From positions 1 through 18,469 of the forward strand of contig CALGRC010000121.1 of the NCBI GenBank assembly GCA_937959315.1: 18,469 nt of DNA, read 5' to 3'. The position numbers were made by a program, and so were the translations under genes. Below the pieces are notes generated by a model that saw only the letters and a program-made list of their open reading frames with translations, was not told the DNA's origin and made no database searches. Every line of letters starts with the position of its first letter. Position 1 is the stretch's first letter. Below, piece after piece: positions 7,324 to 14,087 of the stretch. The stretch is from an uncultured Clostridia bacterium. Its GTDB lineage: Bacteria > Bacillota > Clostridia > UMGS1810.

Positions 7324-7908
7324 TTAGAAACCCTCCCGGCCATAAGAAAACCGCGACAGATATGATGCAAAGTGTAAAATTTCAAGGCTGCCCAGCACAT
7401 AGCTGGCTTGCGTACAATCCAATTGTACGCCTGCATCGGCAAGCTGTTCCCGGACAGCTTCCGGACTGCCGCCGGAAACAAGGTCTAAAAATGCCTGCCG
7501 CACCGCCAAATAGGAAAACTCATTGCCGCGTGCAAGCTCCCAATCCTCTTTTATCCGCAGCAGCGTTTCGGAAATGGTGTCCCGGCCCACCGGCTTGATG
7601 AGATAATCGGTAACACCATATTTTATCGCCTCCTGCGCATACCGGAATTCGGAATAACCGCTGATGAGCACAACCTTAATATGCGGATGGCAACCATGCA
7701 GTTCCTTTGCAAGCTCCAATCCAGAAACAGGGGCCATCCGGATATCGGTAAGCACAACGTCTACCGGATGTTCCCGGATAAACGCAAGCGCCGACTCCCC
7801 GCTGCCAAACGACGCGGCCACGGTAAAGCCCAACGATTCCCAATCCACCATTTCCTTTAGCTTTTTTCGAAATAAAAATTCGTCATCAGCGATTACTACC
7901 TGATACAT
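7324..7908 (-). CDS. Receiver half of a YesN-like response regulator, ended by an in-frame stop
   Basis: 194 aa from ATG 7908, preceded by AAGGAG (7916-7921) 7 nt away; a longer frame from 7992 lies within the upstream gene and is rejected. Residues 1-120 are a CheY-like receiver: acidic pair Asp8/Asp9, phospho-acceptor Asp55 in VLTDIRM, Ser83 in ISGYSEF, Lys105 in LIKPVG. Residues 120-194 begin the YesN middle domain and break off at TAA 7324-7326. The same frame continues without further stops into the AraC half, giving about 405 codons in all, on the short side for YesN. It is the expected partner of the adjacent YesM-like kinase. As a stand-alone protein it could be phosphorylated but not bind DNA. 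Confidence 0.85.
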   Translation of the reverse strand: MYQVVIADDEFLFRKKLKEMVDWESLGFTVAASFGSGESALAFIREHPVDVVLTDIRMAPVSGLELAKELHGCHPHIKVVLISGYSEFRYAQEAIKYGVTDYLIKPVGRDTISETLLRIKEDWELARGNEFSYLAVRQAFLDLVSGGSPEAVREQLADAGVQLDCTQASYVLGSLEILHFASYLSRFSYGREGF

Positions 7909-7915
7909 GCTTCTT

Positions 7916-7922
7916 CTCCTTA
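7916..7922 (-). promoter_or_regulatory. Shine-Dalgarno fused to upstream stop codon (response regulator)
   Basis: The minus strand reads TAAGGAG, where TAA (7920-7922) is the stop of the 984-aa SLH protein and AAGGAG is the ribosome site, 7 nt before ATG 7908. It supports the short start of the receiver gene and coupling to the gene before it. Confidence 0.8.
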
Positions 7923-10874
7923 TCTGAAATCCTGAATGATGATAACATGCACAACGTCTCCATAGTTGGATGCAACCAGCAGCTTTGAACATCCGTTGCC
8001 CGTGTCGGCATAGGTCCTGACATCCGACAGGCTGCCAATCCGCACCGACACTTCCTTATCCCGCAGCTCTACCACATCCACACGGCAAGTACTGCCGTCA
8101 AACCGGATAACATCGGTAACAAACACGCCGACAAACCCATTTTCCACCGCAGCGCCATCCGGGATACCGTTTTCATAATATTGCGGGTAAACCGTCATAT
8201 CCTGCGTGGTCACGGTAGCGCTCACTTCATCCTTGGATAACGCATAACCCAACATCACACGCTGTTCCCGCATAAACCAGTGCGCCGCCGCATCACTTTG
8301 CCCCAGTTGCCCATAAGGGTTCCCATTGCGCAGGGCAACCCCGCCGCCATAGGTTGGGACATTTTCATACATATGGTTTTCGTTGTTTTCCAAATCGATA
8401 TAATCCGATTTGATATAGTATTTTTCGGTAGCACCTGCCAGATATCCAGGCGACCCGCCCGACGGGTTTTCCATATCGGCGTCATACACCAGATAAATCT
8501 GCCCAACCTCGCCGTCGGCATTGGTGGTATACCGGACAATATCCCCCGCCGCCAGCTGATAGGTATTCCCATCTGAAACACCGGGCGGTACCGCATCGAA
8601 GGAAACGCCGTCCCCCTCAAACAGCTTCACCTCGCTGCCAGCCTTGTTGGCATACATCAAGTTACGATTTTCGCCCTCGTCGTCTAACGCCTGGGTGATT
8701 TTTGTCACTACCGCCAGCTTATCGCTGTTATCCATATACGACGGGGAAGAGGAACCACGGTACACAAGGTACTGCGCTGTTTTAGAGTTTGGCACCGTGG
8801 TATACCCGGTCACCCGGTATTGCTGGTTGTCTGTAAAGAAGCCAATGGAAAGCAGCTTAAAATCGTCGTCGGATGCAGCTTTCAAATCAACCGGTACGCT
8901 CATCACCTGTGTTGCATCGGTAATGTTTAGCTGCATCCCAAACGTTTTTGACCCGCTTTTGTAGGCCATCATACCCACATTGGTGTCATTGATTTCAAAA
9001 ATTTTATAGAGGCGGGCAGCTTCAGTGCTTTCTTCTAACGGCAACTGTAATTCTCGTATCTTGTTTTCATTGTTCAGCGAAAAACTGACAAATCCTGTTA
9101 ACCCCTCCAAATAGCTGTCCTGTGCGTCTCCCTCCAGCCGGTGCGATTCATTGTTGCTATCACTGACCGTCAGCCGCTCTTCTACATCGTAAATTACCAT
9201 ATTCCCAGTATTGGTAAATATTTTCAGCTTCCATCCACCCATAAGGCCGCTTTCCTTTTTAGAAGCGGCGATAAATCCAAATTGCGCTCCAGCAGCCCCT
9301 GCACCGGACGCTGCCCAAATGACATGCCCGTCTGGGCTCAGCGATAGACTGACGGCATCCCCCGGTGAAATCTGCAGCGCCTGGCTGGAAGAAAGATATT
9401 CCTTGCTAAGCTGATAGGTCATCCCGTCCAGTTCAATTTCCGCTTCCCCATCCTGTGAAATGGCGTCAACTGTCCCCTGCACCGCCGCATCGCACAGCAC
9501 AATCTCCAGCGCATATTCGCTATCCGCCACCAGCATAGCAGTGTTAGCGCCAAGCATATCCGCCTCTGCACGGCTGCCGTCTGCATTTTGAATGTACAGA
9601 TATTCATCCGCGCCGTCAGGATCAAACAGGATAGGGGAAGCCGGATTCAATTTATCATAAATACGGCCTTCCTCTGTATCCACATTGCTGGCATATACGG
9701 CGCGGTAATTTTTAATCACCACCAACGGCGAAGAATTGCGGAAGACCTTCACCCATCCGGAAGTCATATCCAGCATTTCCGGTGTCAAAGCCGCAGATGC
9801 GGAACCGTTGTATATGACAAAAGCGCCCGCCGGGATGGGTTCCCTGCCTAGCCGTCCGCCAGATTCATACCGGATGGTATTGCCGTCAAGACCGGCCAAA
9901 TCCTCTGCTGCAATCAAAACCGACTCCTCATTTGCCGCAGTCTCTGCATAGACCAGCTCATTCGGACCGCTGTTCTCGTCAAACCGGTAATAGGCTTCTA
10001 TCATGCTGCCAATCTGGTCGCGCAAGCCCTCATATTCCTCCGGTAAATCCATAACAATATCACCAATCTGGATCTGGCTTTGCTTCAACGCGCTTTTCCC
10101 CTGATAGGTAGTTACCCCGTTATCCGTCAATTCTCCGCGCACGATATCCATATGGAGCATTTTGGAAAGCAGCGTTTCATCCGAAGGCACATATTCTGTG
10201 TACCCCGTCCCTACAACACTGGCTTCCTGCACCGGGACGTCCAGCGCATTGTACAAAAGCTGCGCCACGCCGCCCCTTGTCATACCATCCTGGCCAGGCA
10301 AATCAATCCCCGCTGTAACATGCAGGTCGTTGCCAGCAATCATATATCCCGTAGGATACCCGCCCCTAACCTCTGCATTGGCCCGGTACCCAAGCAGGCA
10401 AACCATGGTTTTGACCGCCTCCTGGACCAGCACAGGGCGGTCAGGTTCAAAAAGGCCGGCGCCAGTACCCACCATAATACCATTGGCAAATACCGTCTGG
10501 ACCGCCTCATATGCCCAATGGGAAGCCGGTACATCCGAAAAGCTGCCTGCTCCGGCTGCCTCCTGCGTTCCTTCATCCCCAGCGGGAATGCCATGAAACT
10601 CCTCGTTCCAGATAGCGGTATCGACATGTGTCAGACTGTCCGCCGCCTGTGTACTCCCAAAAAAGCCTGCAATACACTGGGCAAACTCTGCGCGCGTCAA
10701 AATATTTTCCGGCTGGAAACTGCCGTCCTCATACCCCTGCATCAGCCCCAAGCCCTTTATGACCCGGACAGCCCTGCTGTCCGCCGCCTGCACAGGGGCA
10801 GTATCCTCTGCCGCCTGTACCGGGATCCATAGCAGGCATAATAGCAATATCAGTGAAAGAAATCGGTTCTTCAT
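7920..10874 (-). CDS. Secreted SLH-domain surface protein with long unrecognised beta-rich region
   Basis: 984 aa from ATG 10874; an adjacent ATG at 10877 is only 3 nt from the SD (10881-10888), so the second is the better start. The N-terminus is a signal peptide (hydrophobic core about 6-18, cleavage near VQA-AED). SLH-type repeats follow at about 34-74 (YEDGSFQPENILTRAEF), 112-162 (FSDVPASHWAYEAV) and a weaker one at 163-212. SLH domains bind pyruvylated cell-wall polymer, so the protein should sit on the cell surface. Residues about 215-984 match no family I know. They are rich in short beta strands and seem to repeat a pattern of Gly-Asp or similar turn, Val/Ile strand, then Gly/Asn turn and a strand ending in Val-Tyr (IGDIVMDL 271-278; PGDAVSLSL 504-512; AGDIVRYT 777-784 followed by GQIYLVYD). 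It may be a surface scaffold or glycan-binding protein; no catalytic motif is seen. Confidence 0.85.
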   Translation of the reverse strand: MKNRFLSLILLLCLLWIPVQAAEDTAPVQAADSRAVRVIKGLGLMQGYEDGSFQPENILTRAEFAQCIAGFFGSTQAADSLTHVDTAIWNEEFHGIPAGDEGTQEAAGAGSFSDVPASHWAYEAVQTVFANGIMVGTGAGLFEPDRPVLVQEAVKTMVCLLGYRANAEVRGGYPTGYMIAGNDLHVTAGIDLPGQDGMTRGGVAQLLYNALDVPVQEASVVGTGYTEYVPSDETLLSKMLHMDIVRGELTDNGVTTYQGKSALKQSQIQIGDIVMDLPEEYEGLRDQIGSMIEAYYRFDENSGPNELVYAETAANEESVLIAAEDLAGLDGNTIRYESGGRLGREPIPAGAFVIYNGSASAALTPEMLDMTSGWVKVFRNSSPLVVIKNYRAVYASNVDTEEGRIYDKLNPASPILFDPDGADEYLYIQNADGSRAEADMLGANTAMLVADSEYALEIVLCDAAVQGTVDAISQDGEAEIELDGMTYQLSKEYLSSSQALQISPGDAVSLSLSPDGHVIWAASGAGAAGAQFGFIAASKKESGLMGGWKLKIFTNTGNMVIYDVEERLTVSDSNNESHRLEGDAQDSYLEGLTGFVSFSLNNENKIRELQLPLEESTEAARLYKIFEINDTNVGMMAYKSGSKTFGMQLNITDATQVMSVPVDLKAASDDDFKLLSIGFFTDNQQYRVTGYTTVPNSKTAQYLVYRGSSSPSYMDNSDKLAVVTKITQALDDEGENRNLMYANKAGSEVKLFEGDGVSFDAVPPGVSDGNTYQLAAGDIVRYTTNADGEVGQIYLVYDADMENPSGGSPGYLAGATEKYYIKSDYIDLENNENHMYENVPTYGGGVALRNGNPYGQLGQSDAAAHWFMREQRVMLGYALSKDEVSATVTTQDMTVYPQYYENGIPDGAAVENGFVGVFVTDVIRFDGSTCRVDVVELRDKEVSVRIGSLSDVRTYADTGNGCSKLLVASNYGDVVHVIIIQDFR

Positions 10875-10880
10875 CATCTG

Positions 10881-10889
10881 CCTCCTTTA
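10881..10889 (-). promoter_or_regulatory. Shine-Dalgarno fused to upstream stop codon (984-aa SLH protein)
   Basis: The minus strand reads TAAAGGAGG: TAA (10887-10889) ends the 580-aa SLH protein and AAAGGAGG serves the next gene. Spacing is 3 nt to ATG 10877 and 6 nt to ATG 10874, favouring the latter. Confidence 0.8.
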
Positions 10890-12629
10890 CAACAGCGCCA
10901 GGACACGGCTGAAAATCACAGCTGCCTCTGCACGGCTGCACGTATCATTGGGACGGAATGCGCCGGTATCGTCTCCCACGACAATCCCCGCCGCGCTTAG
11001 CTGCTCCACCGCCTGGGCGGCATATGCTGCCGTGTCCGCCTGGTCGGTAAACGCAACCGGTGTGCCCTCAGGCACCGCAACCTGCATGGCCTCCAGCCCG
11101 CGCTGCAGCATGACCATAACATCCTGCCTGCTGATGGGCTCCCCAACGCCAAAGCTTCCGTCCGGCCTGCCTTCGATGATCCCCATTTGTTTTGCCGTAG
11201 CCAGATAAGGCGCATACCACGCACCGGCATCCACGTCGTCAAACGATTGGCCGCCCTCCAAAAGTGTAACGCCAGACAACTGCACAAACATCTTGACAAA
11301 CTGCTCGCGGGTGGTCTGCCCCGCCGGCTGGAACTGCCCGTCACCCACGCCGGCAATGATATTTTTTTCATACAACGTTGCAATCGCATCCGCAGCCCAA
11401 TCGTAACCTGCCAAATCGCTAAACAATTCTGTCTCTGTTGCAGGCGGCTGGATGATGTCATTATCCACCCGGATAGGCGCCCCGCCGGAAGAACTGCCGC
11501 CGGACGAGCCGCTTCCTCTGCCGCCACCGCCGGAACTCCCACTACCGCCGGAACCGCTGCCGCTGTCCTGTACATCTTTAATCGCGCTTGCAAGTGCCGA
11601 CTCCAACGCTTCCAAATCGCTTTCAAACGTCTCGCCAGCCAACGCGGCGTCCACCTTGTCCTTCTTAGCGTCTGACAACGCAAGATATGCGGATAAATCC
11701 AGCCCGGCATAGGCGCCGTTTTCCGTCAAAAGGCCGCGCACATGCCCCCATCCGACCTGCTCGGGATGGGAAATACCCTGAAAAATCACCATTTGCCTAA
11801 ATGCCTTGTAAAAATCATCCAACGTGCGCAACTGCCGGCCGTATAAGCCACGAATGACCGCAGCTTTGGCTTCCTCCGGTAATTTTTCACTGTAATACCC
11901 GTACGCGCCAATCTGTTCCCTCTCGTCTAACGTATCCAACTGTAAAATTTCAGGGTATAAGAAGGTGGTTCCTGAAATAACCAAGGCGGCCTGCCCTGCG
12001 TTATATGCCTGCATAAGCGCAAGGCGCTGCACGGTCTGTTGCAAAGCGGCGGCCGTTTCCATACAGGACGGCTGTTCCGCATATTCCTGCTCCAGCAGGC
12101 GGGCCAACGCCGTTATGCTGACGGCATCATACAGCGCTGTGTGCAGGGCCAGGATATCATCCGTTTGCTCCAAAGCCTCCGCAACCGACGCCTCACCGTC
12201 TAAAGCAGCGCGCAACTGTTCCAGCGCAGCGGCAACGTCTTCCTGGGCAGCTACGTAAATGGTACCTGACGCCTGCGCGCCGTCACAATCCACATAATAT
12301 TTTAAAGTGCCAGATTGAAAAAATGCACTGTCGGTATTCGGGAGAAAGGGCGGAAAAGAGAAGCTGCCCCCTTCCCCGCTGACCGCCTGGTCTATCTTTT
12401 GCAGTACCATCGCGTCAGTCTCCAAATCCGCAACGTCCATCCCTGCGTTAAATACCCGCAGCGCAACCTCTTTACCTGCCTCTCCGCCGGAAAGGCTGCC
12501 GGCAATCACAATTTTTCCTGTCTGCATATCCACAGTCGCCTGACTGATTTGAATGCCCGGCTCCGCTGCCTGCACCGGGAAAAGGGTAAACAGAAAAACC
12601 ATACACACCATCATTGCCAAATGTCTCAT
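10887..12629 (-). CDS. Secreted SLH-domain protein with Gly/Ser linker
   Basis: 580 aa. A signal peptide is at 1-22 (cleavage near VQA-AEP). Residues about 24-126 form a beta-sandwich-like module that resembles the C-terminal module of the first beta-helix protein in this window (shared IxG[TS]L, VxLRV, LxKIDQ, GxFxF, TL[KR]xY). Residues about 130-350 are mostly alpha-helical and Ala/Leu/Glu-rich, with no known family. A Gly/Ser linker (about 355-383) precedes three C-terminal SLH domains at about 401-455, 461-515 and 525-580 (GVGDGQFQPAGQTTREQFV; GRPDGSFGVGEPISRQDV; DTGAFRPNDTCSRAEA). It should be exported and anchored to cell-wall polymer, displaying its N-terminal part. The ATG overlaps the TGA of the preceding frame (ATGA); its own ribosome site is weak, so it may depend on coupling. 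The substrate or partner is unknown. Confidence 0.9.
   Translation of the reverse strand: MRHLAMMVCMVFLFTLFPVQAAEPGIQISQATVDMQTGKIVIAGSLSGGEAGKEVALRVFNAGMDVADLETDAMVLQKIDQAVSGEGGSFSFPPFLPNTDSAFFQSGTLKYYVDCDGAQASGTIYVAAQEDVAAALEQLRAALDGEASVAEALEQTDDILALHTALYDAVSITALARLLEQEYAEQPSCMETAAALQQTVQRLALMQAYNAGQAALVISGTTFLYPEILQLDTLDEREQIGAYGYYSEKLPEEAKAAVIRGLYGRQLRTLDDFYKAFRQMVIFQGISHPEQVGWGHVRGLLTENGAYAGLDLSAYLALSDAKKDKVDAALAGETFESDLEALESALASAIKDVQDSGSGSGGSGSSGGGGRGSGSSGGSSSGGAPIRVDNDIIQPPATETELFSDLAGYDWAADAIATLYEKNIIAGVGDGQFQPAGQTTREQFVKMFVQLSGVTLLEGGQSFDDVDAGAWYAPYLATAKQMGIIEGRPDGSFGVGEPISRQDVMVMLQRGLEAMQVAVPEGTPVAFTDQADTAAYAAQAVEQLSAAGIVVGDDTGAFRPNDTCSRAEAAVIFSRVLALL
11480..11566 (-). repeat. Low-complexity Gly/Ser linker coding segment
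   Basis: About 29 codons that are nearly all Gly or Ser, with one Arg, forming a flexible linker between the helical part and the SLH anchor of the 580-aa protein. The DNA is a run of near-identical GGN/TCN-type codons, with no fixed repeat unit, and could vary in length between strains. Confidence 0.75.
12252..12560 (-). other. Surface module shared with the first beta-helix protein (copy 2)
   Basis: This encodes residues about 24-126 of the 580-aa SLH protein. It aligns by eye with the end of the first beta-helix protein: IxGSL, VALRV, LQKIDQ, GSFSF, then TLKYYVDCDG. The pattern of alternating hydrophobic residues suggests an Ig-like or carboxypeptidase-regulatory-like beta sandwich. I do not know a family name. 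Confidence 0.6.
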
Positions 12630-14050
12630 TCAAACACACTTCCCTTCGGTAGTTCTTCCACGCCCTTTACCGTCATATAGCCGTCTGCCGGAATATTGCA
12701 AATGCTAAACGCCCCCGGCTCATACAACGGGTTGGTGCTATCCAACTCGTCAAACACGGTTTGCCCATCACAGGTCAAAATGATCCGCACCCCTTCTGGG
12801 GTATCTACAGCGCCAAATATCACCTGCTGTTCAGTATTTGGCTTGAAAAATGTATTGGGTACAACCTTAATCATTTCCTCGCTGTTGCCGTCCACAAACC
12901 GCTGCAACTCCACCTGGTCCGATTTGATAACCACGAAATAGCAATCAGATTTAAGCGCATTGTCATAGGGTAAGGCGTTTGGGAAGGTTTGCCTCAGCCC
13001 CATGCCAACCCAGCTAGAACGATTGTCATAGGATAGTGTAAAGCACAATGCTTCATACGGTTCGGGATTGAATTCTGTATTGCCCACCGCCGCTTCAGCG
13101 CCGCGCACAGTTAGGGATTGCGCACTAGTTTCCAACGTCCCCTTATCACTCTGCCAGTTAGGGGAAGATGCTAAAATATCCCCTAAATTACGGTACCCGG
13201 TATTGCGATAGCCCCGCAACTGGTTAAGTGAATCAGACAACGCCGCAGTCTGGGCGTCTATCTCCGCTTGCGTTGGATGCGCCATTGTATTTAGCTTCCG
13301 CGCATCATCTAACGTCTGCTCCAGCAATGGTTTTGCTCCTTCTTGGTATTCCCCGGGATTTTCCCCTACAACAATAGAAGAAAGCATATTGGAGGCAGAT
13401 TGAAACAGTTCTTCAAATGTGGTTTTATCCACCGGTTCATATTGGTTGGTAGAAAAGCTGTACACGCCGCCGGATGCCAGATATTCTCCCTGGAACTGGC
13501 GGCCATTAACCAAGGCCGTCACCTGCCAATAATAGGTAGACTGCCCCGCGTCCAGCCCGGAGACTGTGTTATAGTTATAGCGGACAATATCGTCAAATAC
13601 AACGTCTGTAAGCGCCTCATCCTTTGCAACAACCAACCGGTACCGGTCTGCACCGGTTGGATTCTCCCACCGGAACAGGTAAGATAGGTTATTGATGTCC
13701 CTTGCAGACACTTTGGGCGCAATTTTCCGGAATTCTAACTCCTCCGCCGGCATTATATCCGTGCGGTATTCATCGGTATAAAGCCCAATATCCGACATAT
13801 CGATTTCCGCTAAACCCGGAAGCTGTTTTAAGATGGCCTCGTCTGCAATGGCATAATCCTGCGCCTGCGGGTCTTTAAAAATATCCCCCGTTTCCAGTTC
13901 GATATTATTGATAAACTTTTTGGCAAGCGAATAAAACAGTTCCAGGATATTCGCGTCGCCTGAATGGTAAATTAAATTATCGTATACCGCATTGTTGGCC
14001 GGCAGATTCAAATCCGGGTTAAACGCCGGAATCAAAATGGATACTGCCAA
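12626..14050 (-). CDS. C-terminal part of a broken beta-helix protein with FN3-like and jelly-roll-like domains
   Basis: 474 codons from a TTG at 14050; there is no ATG until residue 85, no signal peptide and no good ribosome site, so independent translation is doubtful. The first residues (ILIPAFNPDLNLPANNAVYDNLIY) match the segment that ends the beta helix in related proteins (YPxL..LPxxNxVxxN) and continue, in another frame, the gene at 14088-15881. Then come a fibronectin-III-like segment at about 118-200 (YLFRWENPTGADRYRLVV; STYYWQVTAL), a helical FIVAR-like segment at about 225-280 (AEIDAQTAALSDSLNQL), and a concanavalin/jelly-roll-like domain at about 310-465 (SWVGMGLRQ; GVRIILTCDGQTVFDE) that may bind carbohydrate. 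Its TGA overlaps the ATG of the next gene. Domain calls are from pattern only. Confidence 0.7.
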   Translation of the reverse strand: MAVSILIPAFNPDLNLPANNAVYDNLIYHSGDANILELFYSLAKKFINNIELETGDIFKDPQAQDYAIADEAILKQLPGLAEIDMSDIGLYTDEYRTDIMPAEELEFRKIAPKVSARDINNLSYLFRWENPTGADRYRLVVAKDEALTDVVFDDIVRYNYNTVSGLDAGQSTYYWQVTALVNGRQFQGEYLASGGVYSFSTNQYEPVDKTTFEELFQSASNMLSSIVVGENPGEYQEGAKPLLEQTLDDARKLNTMAHPTQAEIDAQTAALSDSLNQLRGYRNTGYRNLGDILASSPNWQSDKGTLETSAQSLTVRGAEAAVGNTEFNPEPYEALCFTLSYDNRSSWVGMGLRQTFPNALPYDNALKSDCYFVVIKSDQVELQRFVDGNSEEMIKVVPNTFFKPNTEQQVIFGAVDTPEGVRIILTCDGQTVFDELDSTNPLYEPGAFSICNIPADGYMTVKGVEELPKGSVFE

Positions 14051-14087
14051 TCCGCTTCACTTCCCGTCTCAGTCGATCCCTTATTTT

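Noticed and set aside
7324..7326. Selenocysteine, pyrrolysine or other recoding at the regulator stop
   Set aside because: The codon is TAA, which is not used for either amino acid in known bacteria, and TAA ends other genes in this window (2968, 7920, 10887) at plausible places, so the code is not reassigned.
7909..7992. Longer N-terminus of the receiver protein from 7992
   Set aside because: The extra 28 residues overlap the SLH gene and precede the start of the receiver fold (MYQVVIADDE); a good SD sits just before ATG 7908.
10080..10832. Plus-strand open frame of about 250 codons opposite the SLH domains
   Set aside because: It is a shadow of the SLH-coding frame, with no ribosome site or family features.
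11480..11566. Tandem DNA repeat or CRISPR-like array in the Gly/Ser region
   Set aside because: There is no fixed repeat unit or spacer; it is low-complexity coding for a protein linker in a continuous frame.
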